Source of the DNA: Microbacterium sp. 13-71-7
GTDB taxonomy: Bacteria; Actinomycetota; Actinomycetes; Actinomycetales; Microbacteriaceae
Direction: 5' to 3'
Length of the DNA: 40,172 nt
Assembly: GCF_002257455.1 (NCBI RefSeq)
Contig: NZ_NCKN01000004.1
Coordinates: 1-40,172 of the forward strand
Below the pieces are notes generated by a model. That model was not told the origin of the DNA and did not search any database. It saw only the letters and a list, made by a program, of their open reading frames with translations. The position numbers and the translations under genes are program-made. Shown piece after piece: positions 16,497 through 23,622 of this stretch (positions are counted from its first letter, which is position 1; each line of letters begins with the position of its first letter).

Positions 16497-17704
16497 GAGG
16501 CCCTCCCCCACGGCAGTCTGGCCACGAGGCGCGCACCGCCCGCTTCGTCATCGCCGATCTCGATCGTGCCGCCGAGCAGCGCAGCCCGCTCCCGCATCCC
16601 GAGGATGCCGCCGTGCCCCGAGACCTCCGGATCCGCTCCGCCGAAGCCGCGACCGTCGTCGGACACCGTCACGACGAGAACCGGATCCGGCTCGTCCCGA
16701 CGCTCCAGCACGACGCGCACATGATGGGCGTTCGCATGCCGCACGGCGTTCGTGAGCGCCTCCTGCACGATGCGGTACGCGGCGAACTGCGCCGCACGGC
16801 TGGGCGCGTGGCCGGCGAGCTCGTCCTCGAGCACGATGTCGAGGCCGGGAGCGGTGAGGCCCGCGATGAGCCGCGGGAGCTCCGCCAGCTCCGCCTGCGG
16901 GACGAGGGGCACCTCTCCGTCGCGGAGCACGCCGAGCACGCCGCGGACCTCCTCCAGCGCCAGCTTCGAAGTGTCCTTCACGTTCTGCAGCGCGGTGCGC
17001 GCCTGCTCCGGGTCGCGATCGAACAGGTGCAGTCCGACGCTCGCCTGCACGTTCATCTGCGACAGCGCGTGCCCCAGCACGTCGTGCAGCTCGCGGGCGA
17101 TGCGCACGCGCTCGCGCTCCTCGGCGCTGCGACGGTGACGCTGCGCGTCCGCGCGCATCGCCGCCAACCTTGCCCCGCGGGTGCGCACGAATGCGCCGAC
17201 CGCGAAGCTCGCGGCCAGGGCGAGCGTGGCCGCGACGATGAGCCCCGGATGCCAGATCCGGCCGATCGTGACGCCGATGAGGATCGCGGCGACCCACGCG
17301 GTCGCGACGGAGGCGGCCGCCCAGACGGCGGCTCCGCGGATCACGGCGAGCGCGATCGCGAACGCCAGGGCGAGGTACGGCGGCCCGTAGACGGGCGTCG
17401 TGAGGACGTCGACCAGCGCGAGCGCGGAGACGAGGGCGACCGTGGGCCCGGGGAACCGCCGGGCCGCGAGCAGGGCAAGCGGACCCGCGACGGCGAGCGC
17501 GACGTGCAGCACCAGCCGCCAGTGCAGGCCGTGGTCGGCGTGCGCGGCGACCCAGATCGAGGCCGGCACCTGCACGAGCAGGCACAGCACGACCGGTGCG
17601 ATCAGGCGAAAGCGCGGGGGCGGGCCGGCCGGGATCTGCCCGGTGTCGGGCCCGAACGCCGCCGCCCTGCCCCACAGAGCATGTTCGAGCGGCTGATCCG
17701 GCAT
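16493..17704 (-). CDS. DesK/NarX-like sensor histidine kinase
   Basis: Sensor kinase of 403 aa. About six membrane segments (residues 33-185) are followed by a HisKA_3 dimerisation domain with the acceptor His in RIARELHDVLGHALSQMNV and a HATPase_c domain with EALTNAVRHANAHHV, DDGRGFG and GILGMRERAALLGG. No large extracytoplasmic domain is present, which suggests sensing in or near the membrane. The ATG at 17704 is only 6 nt from a TAGCAT hexamer (17711-17716, minus strand), so a leaderless mRNA is likely; a GGAGG directly touching the ATG is too close to serve as a normal ribosome site. It overlaps the regulator gene at its 3' end. Confidence 0.94.
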   Translation of the reverse strand: MPDQPLEHALWGRAAAFGPDTGQIPAGPPPRFRLIAPVVLCLLVQVPASIWVAAHADHGLHWRLVLHVALAVAGPLALLAARRFPGPTVALVSALALVDVLTTPVYGPPYLALAFAIALAVIRGAAVWAAASVATAWVAAILIGVTIGRIWHPGLIVAATLALAASFAVGAFVRTRGARLAAMRADAQRHRRSAEERERVRIARELHDVLGHALSQMNVQASVGLHLFDRDPEQARTALQNVKDTSKLALEEVRGVLGVLRDGEVPLVPQAELAELPRLIAGLTAPGLDIVLEDELAGHAPSRAAQFAAYRIVQEALTNAVRHANAHHVRVVLERRDEPDPVLVVTVSDDGRGFGGADPEVSGHGGILGMRERAALLGGTIEIGDDEAGGARLVARLPWGRAS

Positions 17705-17710
17705 CCTCCG

Positions 17711-17716
17711 ATGCTA
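17711..17716 (-). promoter_or_regulatory. Putative -10 (TAGCAT) of leaderless kinase transcript
   Basis: TAGCAT on the minus strand ends 6 nt before the kinase ATG (17704). The TANNNT-N6-ATG spacing predicts transcription starting at the A of the ATG. No clear -35 was found. Confidence 0.5.
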
Positions 17717-17801
17717 ATCGCGCCGGGTAGGGGGCGGATCCTCCGAGGGTGTGCCCTCGGCGTACTCCCGCGGAAGTACGCCGAGGAGCAGAAGTGCGGG
17801 C

Positions 17802-17993
17802 TCAGCTCTCCCAGGAGCGCGAGCGCTTGGTGGCGCCGCCGGGCTCGCGCATCATGTACGCGAGGGCCAGGCTGATCGCAAGGATGCCCGCGACGAAGAC
17901 GGGACCCTGCCATGCGGGCAGGCCGGGGGCGATGCCCAGCAGCACGAATCCGCCGAGGAACAGAATTCCGAACACGATGTAGTGAAGGATCAC
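17802..17993 (-). CDS. Small two-helix membrane protein
   Basis: Protein of 63 aa, function unknown. Two hydrophobic helices, YIVFGILFLGGFVLLGIA and PVFVAGILAISLALAYMM, are joined by a short PGLPAWQG turn; the tail is positive (GGATKRSRSWES). The GTG at 17993 is fixed by an excellent ribosome site, AGGAGGTTGCCCG. It stands alone between a leftward kinase gene and a rightward Rid gene. Similar short proteins are common in actinobacteria and are usually left uncharacterised. Too short for domain searches to say much; the strong ribosome site and amphipathic layout support a real gene. Confidence 0.78.
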   Translation of the reverse strand: MILHYIVFGILFLGGFVLLGIAPGLPAWQGPVFVAGILAISLALAYMMREPGGATKRSRSWES

Positions 17994-18107
17994 CGGGCAA
18001 CCTCCTGTTGAGCCTCTCGAGTCTATCGCGCCGCACCGCACCGCCTCGACCCGACCGCCTCGACCCGACCGCGTCGCCCTCCCGGACGCGATGTCGGATC
18101 CCCTCGC

Positions 18108-18113
18108 TACGCT
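18108..18113 (+). promoter_or_regulatory. Putative -10 (TACGCT) of leaderless Rid-family transcript
   Basis: TACGCT ends 7 nt before the ATG at 18121 and fits TANNNT-N7-ATG. It supports 18121 over an in-frame ATG at 18091 that would lie upstream of this hexamer. Two tandem 14-bp copies of CGCCTCGACCCGAC lie just upstream (18042-18069). Confidence 0.55.
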
Positions 18114-18120
18114 CGCGGGC

Positions 18121-18519
18121 ATGAGCATCTCCTACCCGCACGTCCCGGGGCTCGTGGACAGCCCCGCGTTCAGTCATGTCGCCGTGATCCCGCCCGGATC
18201 CACGATGATCCACGTGGGCGGCCAGAACGGCGTCGACGAGACCGGCGCCGTGGTCTCCGACGACGTCGCCGCGCAGGCCGCCCGCGCCGTCGACAACGCC
18301 GCGGCCGCACTGGCCGCCGCCGGGGCCACGCTCGCCGACGTCGTCAGCTGGACCGTGCTGCTCCATCAGGACGCGGATCTGCGCGCGGCCTACGGCGCGG
18401 TCGGCCCCAAGCTCGCCCGCGAGGGCGCGCCGCCGCTCGTCACCGCCGCGCTCGTGGCCGGGCTCGGTGTGCCCGGCGCGCTCGTCGAGATCGGGGCCGT
18501 GGCCGCGCTCGCCCCCTGA
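18121..18519 (+). CDS. Rid (YjgF/YER057c/UK114) family protein lacking the catalytic arginine
   Basis: Cytosolic protein of 132 aa, usual Rid length. Family features: IHVGGQNGVDETGAVV, the helix ARAVDNAAAALAAAGATLAD, VVSWTVLL and the closing GVPGALVEIGAVAAL. Canonical RidA imine/enamine deaminases carry an Arg in a PxRxx(V/T)xV segment; here that segment reads APPLVTAALVAGL with no Arg, so it belongs to a non-canonical Rid subgroup and may not be a 2-aminoacrylate deaminase. The start at 18121 is supported by a TACGCT box 7 nt upstream. Monocistronic; the next gene starts after a 94-bp gap with operator-like repeats. Confidence 0.88.
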   Translation: MSISYPHVPGLVDSPAFSHVAVIPPGSTMIHVGGQNGVDETGAVVSDDVAAQAARAVDNAAAALAAAGATLADVVSWTVLLHQDADLRAAYGAVGPKLAREGAPPLVTAALVAGLGVPGALVEIGAVAALAP

Positions 18520-18522
18520 CCC

Positions 18523-18600
18523 TGTGACGGATGTCATAGCGGATCCATGACATCGTTCATCATGCGCCTCGCGCCGCGCGGAGCAGACTGGATGACATGA
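18523..18600. promoter_or_regulatory. Operator-like dyads upstream of the ABC-2 exporter
   Basis: GATGTCAT (18530-18537) and ATGACATC (18547-18554) form a perfect 8-bp dyad around a 9-nt spacer. Just upstream, TGACGGATGTCA is itself a TGAC-N4-GTCA dyad, and another GATGACAT lies at 18591-18598. This cluster, just before an exporter that is followed by its own kinase/regulator pair, looks like a NarL-type regulator site. Confidence 0.5.
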
Positions 18601-18613
18601 ACGAGGCGACATC

Positions 18614-19564
18614 ATGAGCGAAACCCAGACGGCGCAGACCGTCATCCAGGCGCCCGCCGCGCCGCACCCCGCGATCACCGCGACCGGGCTCACCAAGCAC
18701 TTCCGCAGCTTCACGGCCGTCGACGGCGTGGACATCTCCGTCAAGCAGGGCGAGGTCGTCGCCTTCCTCGGGCCGAACGGCGCGGGCAAGACCACCACGA
18801 TCGACATGCTGCTCGGTCTCTCCCAGCCCGATTCCGGCCAGGTGTCGCTGTTCGGGCTGACCCCGCGCCAGGCGATCGGCCGCGGCCTGGTCTCCGCGGT
18901 CATGCAGACCGGAGGGCTGCTCAGCGACGTCACGGTGCGCGACACCATGAAGCTCACCGCGTCGCTCTTCACGCACACCACGAGCATCGGCGCCGCGCTC
19001 GAGCGGGCCGGCATCGCCGACATCGCCGACCGCAAGGTGCAGAAATGCTCGGGCGGCCAGCAGCAGCGGCTCCGCTTCGCGATGGCGCTGGTGTCGGATC
19101 CGGGCCTCATCGTGCTCGACGAGCCGACCACCGGGATGGACGTGGAGGGCCGGCACTCGTTCTGGCAGGCGATCCACGCCGACGCCCAGCGCGGGCGCAC
19201 GGTGCTCTTCGCGACGCACTACCTCGAAGAGGCCGACCAGTACGCCGACCGGATCGTGCTGATCCGCAAGGGCCGCATCGTCGCGGACGGCACCACCGCC
19301 GAGATCAAGGCGATGGCCTCCGGCCGCACGGTCGAGGCGGAATGGGACGACGCGAGCGGATCCGGCCAGGCCGAGATCGCCGCGCTGGACGGCGTCGACT
19401 CCGTCGAGGTGCGCGGTCCGCGCATCATCATCCGCGCGAACGATTCCGACGCGGTCGCCCGCCATCTGCTCACGCGCACGTCCGCGCACGACGTCACGAT
19501 CACCAGCCAGAACCTGGAGCAGGCGTTCCTGCAGCTCACGGGCGACGACACGGAAGGGGAATGA
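18614..19564 (+). CDS. ABC-2 exporter ATP-binding protein (DrrA-like)
   Basis: ATPase of 316 aa. Walker A GPNGAGKT (about residues 53-60), signature CSGGQQQRLRFAMAL, Walker B LIVLDEPTTGMD and switch His in LFATHYLEEAD are all intact. The C-terminal extension (about 240-316), ending VTITSQNLEQAFLQLTGDD, is the kind found in DrrA/YhaQ-type drug or lipid exporters. The ATG at 18614 has GAGGCGACATC upstream. The permease gene follows at once (TGA, one base, ATG). With the permease and the downstream kinase/regulator it forms the usual actinobacterial exporter module that responds to membrane-active compounds; the substrate is unknown. Confidence 0.94.
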   Translation: MSETQTAQTVIQAPAAPHPAITATGLTKHFRSFTAVDGVDISVKQGEVVAFLGPNGAGKTTTIDMLLGLSQPDSGQVSLFGLTPRQAIGRGLVSAVMQTGGLLSDVTVRDTMKLTASLFTHTTSIGAALERAGIADIADRKVQKCSGGQQQRLRFAMALVSDPGLIVLDEPTTGMDVEGRHSFWQAIHADAQRGRTVLFATHYLEEADQYADRIVLIRKGRIVADGTTAEIKAMASGRTVEAEWDDASGSGQAEIAALDGVDSVEVRGPRIIIRANDSDAVARHLLTRTSAHDVTITSQNLEQAFLQLTGDDTEGE

Positions 19565-19565
19565 C

Positions 19566-20384
19566 ATGACCACCGCCACCGAGCGCCTGGACCGGATCGA
19601 TCCGTCCTCCCGCCGCGTACCGCCGATGGGCGGCTTCAGCCTCACGTTCCTCGGCGTCGAGCTGAAGCGCCTGTTCCGCAACTCCAGCGTGGTCGTGTTC
19701 ACGCTGATCTTCCCGATCGCGATGCTGGTCATGATCGGGCTGCCGAACAAGAACACGTCCATCTCGAACATCCCGGTCAGCCAGGGGGGCATGTCCGCCG
19801 CCGTGCCGATCATGATCTCGATGGCCGTGTACGGCGCGATGGTCGCGAGCACCATGACGGGCGTCTCCGTCGCCGCCGAACGCGCGCAGGGCTGGAGCCG
19901 GCAGCTGCGTCTCACGCCGCTGAACCCGGTCGTCTACATCCTGGTCAAGGTCATCTGCGGTCTGGTCCTCGGCGGCATCGCCGTGCTCGTGACGCTGATC
20001 GTGGGCGCCGCGCTCGGCATCTCCGCCCCGCTCGGCAACCTGATCCCGGCCGGCGTGCTCGCCTGGCTGAGCTCGCTCATGCTGACCAGCCTCGGCCTCG
20101 CGGTCGGCTACGCCTTCCCCGCGCAGAACGCGATGCGCTACCTCGGCCCGATCCTCCCGATCCTGAGCTTCATGGGCGGCCTGTTCGTCCCGCTCGCGAT
20201 CATGCCGGAGGCGGTGCAGGTCGGCGCCAGGTTCACCCCGCTGTGGGGCATCGCCGAGCTCTCCCAGTCGGCCGTCATCGGGGTCGTCCCGAACGGCTGG
20301 GCCGTGCCGAACCTCATCGCGTGGTTCATCATCTTCACGGCGCTGGCCGTGCTGATGTTCCGCCGCGACACCAAGCGCGTCTGA
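19566..20384 (+). CDS. ABC-2 type exporter permease
   Basis: Membrane subunit of the exporter, 272 aa. After a soluble start (about 35 residues) there are six predicted membrane segments, with the ABC-2 hallmark ERAQGWSRQLRLTPLNPVVY between the second and third and FMGGLFVPLAIMPEAVQ near the end. The gene starts one base after the ATPase stop, so translation is coupled. It ends with a positive tail (RRDTKRV). Directly after its stop comes a perfect 16-bp hairpin (20404-20446) that may end the operon. Function is inferred from family and position; the exported molecule cannot be predicted. Confidence 0.93.
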   Translation: MTTATERLDRIDPSSRRVPPMGGFSLTFLGVELKRLFRNSSVVVFTLIFPIAMLVMIGLPNKNTSISNIPVSQGGMSAAVPIMISMAVYGAMVASTMTGVSVAAERAQGWSRQLRLTPLNPVVYILVKVICGLVLGGIAVLVTLIVGAALGISAPLGNLIPAGVLAWLSSLMLTSLGLAVGYAFPAQNAMRYLGPILPILSFMGGLFVPLAIMPEAVQVGARFTPLWGIAELSQSAVIGVVPNGWAVPNLIAWFIIFTALAVLMFRRDTKRV

Positions 20385-20403
20385 CGTGACGGACGACGCC
20401 TGC

Positions 20404-20446
20404 GACGAGCAGGGCGTGCCGGCTCCAGCCGCACGCCCTGCTCGTC
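20404..20446 (+). terminator. Perfect 16-bp hairpin after the exporter operon
   Basis: GACGAGCAGGGCGTGC (20404-20419) pairs perfectly with GCACGCCCTGCTCGTC (20431-20446) around an 11-nt loop. No T run follows, as is usual in GC-rich actinobacteria. It lies 20 nt after the permease stop. If the kinase gene were started at the GTG at 20386, this hairpin would be inside its coding region, which argues for the later start at 20467. Confidence 0.65.
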
Positions 20447-20466
20447 CTGCGGGCCGGTTCGGCTTC

Positions 20467-21642
20467 ATGAGGCGCTTCGGCATCCGCGAGGGCGGCTTCC
20501 TCGACGCGCCGCCGCTGGACGGCGTCACCGGCTGGGCCCGCCTGCGACTCACCCTCGGCGCCCCCGGCGCGAAACGCTGGTACCCCGGCGCTCTGATCAG
20601 CCAGGTGTTCATCATCGGGTTCATCCTGGTGCCGATCCTGACCCAGCTCCCCGCGCCGGGATCCTGGTTCTGGGGGCTCGGCGTCGTCGTCTACGGCGCG
20701 CTCTTCACGATCTCGTTCCCCGTGGCGACAGCCTTCCCCGATCGCTGGCGATGGGTGCCGCCAGCAGGGCTCCTGCTGCTGTCGCTGCCGTTCCTCATCG
20801 TGCTCGGGCCCGACCTGTCCGGACTCTGGACCTACGTCGCGGTCTCGGCGGCGCTCTGCTTCGGCGGCGACTTCCGTGCCGTGATCGCGGTCTTCGCGCT
20901 GTCGGCCGTGTCGTTCGTCATGAACCTCGTCGACGGCGCCTTCCAGCCGACGAACACCCCGCCCTGGACGATGCCGCTGATCATCCTGTCGATCGGCACG
21001 CTGATGGCGGCCTTCACCCGCAACCTGCAGACCCTGGCGCAGCTGCGCCGCACCCAGAAGGAGCTCGCGGTCGTCGCCGTCGAGGAGGAGCGCAACCGCG
21101 TCGCCCGCGACATGCACGACATCCTCGGCCACTCCCTCTCCGCCATCTCGCTCAAGGCGGATCTGGCCGCGAAGCTCGCCGATCGGGATCCTGCCGCCGC
21201 CGTGTCGGAGATCCACGAGGTGCAGACCCTCGCCCGCTCCACGCTGAGCGACATGCGCGCGGTCGTCTCCGGCTACCGTCAGGTCCGGATCGCGAGCGAG
21301 CTCGCCTCGCTGCGCACGCTGCTGCCCGCCGCGGGCATCACGGCGCATCTGCCGATGACGACGGACGACGTGCCGGAGCGCAATCGGGAGCTGTTCGGCT
21401 GGGCGCTGCGCGAGGCCGTCACGAACGTGATCCGGCACGCCGGGGCGTCGAACTGCTGGGTGACGCTGAGCCCGGGACGCATCACGATCGAGGACGACGG
21501 CGCGGGTCCGGCGCCCCGCCCCGCCGACGATTCGGCCGGCACCGGCCTGCACGGACTCGCCGAACGCGCGGCCGACGCGGGCGGCGCGCTGAGGATCGGC
21601 CGCTCCCGCCATGGCGGATTCCTGCTGGAGGTCACCGCATGA
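20467..21642 (+). CDS. DesK-like sensor histidine kinase
   Basis: Sensor kinase of 391 aa from this start. Membrane segments span about residues 45-185; then HisKA_3 with the acceptor His in RNRVARDMHDILGHSLSAIS and HATPase_c with EAVTNVIRHAGAS, EDDGAGP and GTGLHGLAERA. The ATG at 20467 is chosen because the alternative GTG at 20386, only one base after the permease stop, would make a perfect 16-bp hairpin part of an odd Ala/Pro-rich leader; both have weak ribosome sites, so the choice is uncertain. Its stop overlaps the regulator ATG. Probably controls the exporter upstream. Confidence 0.9.
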   Translation: MRRFGIREGGFLDAPPLDGVTGWARLRLTLGAPGAKRWYPGALISQVFIIGFILVPILTQLPAPGSWFWGLGVVVYGALFTISFPVATAFPDRWRWVPPAGLLLLSLPFLIVLGPDLSGLWTYVAVSAALCFGGDFRAVIAVFALSAVSFVMNLVDGAFQPTNTPPWTMPLIILSIGTLMAAFTRNLQTLAQLRRTQKELAVVAVEEERNRVARDMHDILGHSLSAISLKADLAAKLADRDPAAAVSEIHEVQTLARSTLSDMRAVVSGYRQVRIASELASLRTLLPAAGITAHLPMTTDDVPERNRELFGWALREAVTNVIRHAGASNCWVTLSPGRITIEDDGAGPAPRPADDSAGTGLHGLAERAADAGGALRIGRSRHGGFLLEVTA

Positions 21643-22262
21643 CGGCGAACGCGCCGATCCGGATCCTGCTCGCCGACGACCAGGCGCTCGTGCGCGGTGC
21701 GCTCGCGACGCTGCTCGGCCTCGAGGACGACCTCGTCGTGATCGCGCAGGTCGGACGCGGCGACGAGGTGCTCCCCGCCGCGCAGGAGCACCATCCCGAC
21801 ATCGCACTGCTGGACGTCGAGATGCCCGGCGTCGACGGGCTCACCGCCGCGGCGGAGCTGCGTCGGGCCATGCCGGGAGTGCGGATCGTGATCGTCACCA
21901 CGTTCGGCCGCGCCGGATACCTGTCCCGTGCGTTGTCCGCGGGGGTCGCCGGCTACGTGGTCAAGGACACCCCCGCGTCCGAGCTGGCCGACGTGGTGCG
22001 GCGCGTGATGCGCGGCGAGACCGTGATCGACGCGGCCCTCGCCACCGATGCGCTCACGGCAGGACCGTCGCCCCTGACCCCGCGCGAGACCGAGGTGCTG
22101 GCGGCCGCCCGCGACGGCGGCACGATCTCCGACGTGGCCCGAGCGCTGCACCTCTCCGAGGGGACCACGCGCAACCACCTGTCCTCGGCGATGCAGAAGC
22201 TGGAGGCCCGCACGAGGGCGGATGCCGCACGGATCGCCCAGGAGCGCGGCTGGCTGCTCTGA
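21639..22262 (+). CDS. NarL/LuxR-family response regulator (DesR-like)
   Basis: Response regulator of 207 aa, in ATGA overlap with its kinase gene. The receiver has LLADDQ, phospho-acceptor Asp in IALLDVEMPGVDG, Thr in VIVTTF and Lys in GYVVKDTPA. The LuxR HTH reads LTPRETEVLAAARDGGTISD, VARALHLSEGTTRNHLSSAM. The length and the TTFGRAGYLSRAL segment are those of the DesR/YvfU group. The operator-like dyads at 18523-18600, upstream of the exporter, are the likely binding site; this is inference from position. Confidence 0.95.
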   Translation: MTANAPIRILLADDQALVRGALATLLGLEDDLVVIAQVGRGDEVLPAAQEHHPDIALLDVEMPGVDGLTAAAELRRAMPGVRIVIVTTFGRAGYLSRALSAGVAGYVVKDTPASELADVVRRVMRGETVIDAALATDALTAGPSPLTPRETEVLAAARDGGTISDVARALHLSEGTTRNHLSSAMQKLEARTRADAARIAQERGWLL

Positions 22263-22307
22263 GCGCCACGCTCATGATCGCGTCAGGATCCGGCCCCCTC
22301 GATCCCT

Positions 22308-22313
22308 TACACT
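22308..22313 (+). promoter_or_regulatory. Putative -10 (TACACT) of leaderless deacetylase transcript
   Basis: TACACT ends 7 nt before the ATG at 22321; there is no purine-rich ribosome site between them (the spacer is CAGCACC). This is the TANNNT-N7-ATG layout of leaderless actinobacterial mRNAs. Confidence 0.6.
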
Positions 22314-22320
22314 CAGCACC

Positions 22321-23493
22321 ATGACCGGAGGATCACCTGCTTCGTCGCGCCCGTCGCGTCCCACACGCCCCTCGCGTGCGGTGATCCGCCGTCGCCGCCT
22401 CATCGTGGGGCTGATCTCCGTCCTCGCCGTCGCACTCCTCGCCGTGGTCGGAACCATCGCGGCGCACGCCCTGCTCGGCGGAGGTCAGGACAAGGGCACG
22501 ACGGCGGGCCCGACCGGCACGCCGACCCCGAAGCCCACCCCGCTCACGCCAGTCCAGGCGCTCCTGAAGACCGCCGCCGATCCCGCCACCGCGTGCGCCG
22601 TGTCGTTCGCCGGCGACGGCGTCCAGCACGCCCCGATGCTGCAGACCTCCGGTGCGCTGTTCTCCGGCCTGCCCATCCCCGAGAAGCCCGGAGCCGTGTT
22701 CGCCGGGTGGTATCCGACCCCGGAGACCGCGCAGACGCAGGCGCAGACCGACCGCGTGAACGGATCTCAGCTGACCACGTGCACGGATCACCAGCGCACC
22801 CTCTACGCCGCCTGGACCACGCCGGAGCAGAACACCGCGACGGCGTCGAAGATCCCGATCCTGATGTACCACCAGTTCACGACCAAGCCCGAGGGCGAGG
22901 ACAACTGGCTGCGCAACAACTACGTGTACATCGAGGACTTCAAGGCGCAGATGGACTACGTCGCCTCGCAGAAGTTCTACATGCCCACCTGGGACGAGCT
23001 GAACGCCTTCATCGACGGCAAGCTGTTCCTGCCGCAGCACTCGCTCATCATCACCGACGACGACGCGGATCCGACCTGGCTCCAGCTCGCGGTGCCGGTG
23101 ATCACCGAGCGGAAACTGCTGACCACGTCGTTCGTGATCACGGGCGAGCGCAAGGACGGACCGCCCTCGCCCTACGTCCTGCAGCGCTCGCACACCAACG
23201 ACATGCACCGTGCCGGCGACAACGGCAAGGGCCGCATGGTGAACCTGTCGGCCGACGAGGTCGCCGCCGACCTCGAGGAGTCGGCGAAGGTGCTCGGCAC
23301 GAAGGAGGTCATCGCCTACCCGTACGGTCACTACAACGCGACCGCCGAGGAGGGCGTGACCAAGGCCGGGTTCCTGCTCGCGCGCACGATCGACTTCGGG
23401 TACGTGAAGATCGGCACGAACAAGCTCGAGCTGCCGGTGGTCCGGATCAATTACGGCGACACGGTCAACGGCCTGAGGAACAACATCGGCTGA
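22321..23493 (+). CDS. Membrane-anchored polysaccharide deacetylase with N-terminal InlB-like repeat
   Basis: Envelope enzyme of 390 aa. A positive N-terminus and one membrane helix (about 24-48) lead into a Thr/Pro linker, an InlB/Flg_new-like beta repeat (about 90-185: GAVFAGWYPTPETAQ, RTLYAAW), then a NodB-type deacetylase domain. The latter shows IPILMYHQF, the acidic metal motif IITDDDADP, the His motif HTNDMH and YPYGHYN. The second motif departs from the common TFDDG form, but the aspartates and histidines are kept, so activity is plausible. Family members remove acetyl groups from peptidoglycan or surface sugars. No ribosome site; a TACACT box 7 nt before the ATG predicts a leaderless mRNA. 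Confidence 0.9.
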   Translation: MTGGSPASSRPSRPTRPSRAVIRRRRLIVGLISVLAVALLAVVGTIAAHALLGGGQDKGTTAGPTGTPTPKPTPLTPVQALLKTAADPATACAVSFAGDGVQHAPMLQTSGALFSGLPIPEKPGAVFAGWYPTPETAQTQAQTDRVNGSQLTTCTDHQRTLYAAWTTPEQNTATASKIPILMYHQFTTKPEGEDNWLRNNYVYIEDFKAQMDYVASQKFYMPTWDELNAFIDGKLFLPQHSLIITDDDADPTWLQLAVPVITERKLLTTSFVITGERKDGPPSPYVLQRSHTNDMHRAGDNGKGRMVNLSADEVAADLEESAKVLGTKEVIAYPYGHYNATAEEGVTKAGFLLARTIDFGYVKIGTNKLELPVVRINYGDTVNGLRNNIG

Positions 23494-23547
23494 CGCCGCA
23501 GCCGCCGGCCACGGGAATCCCCGTAGTTCCGTACCGGGCGGCCGCAG

Positions 23548-23622
23548 TCACTCCGCGGCGGCAGTCTCCGCGCCGGCGTCACTCCGCGGTGGCGGCGGTC
23601 ACTCCGCAGCCGCGGTCTCCGC
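23548..23622. repeat. Duplicated 3' end of the glycosyltransferase gene
   Basis: The last 24 bases of the leftward glycosyltransferase gene (23599-23622, coding AETAAAE-stop) recur with 3 changes at 23548-23571, where they again encode AETAAAE-stop on the minus strand. A third, shorter copy of TCACTCCGCGG lies at 23579. This fills most of the 105-bp gap to the convergent deacetylase gene. Confidence 0.65.

Noticed and set aside
18597-18617. A six-codon frame (MNEATS) whose stop overlaps the ATG of the ABC-2 ATPase.
   Set aside because: No TANNNT box at the right distance and no ribosome site of its own; the ATPase has a normal GAGG site. Overlap alone is too easy by chance.
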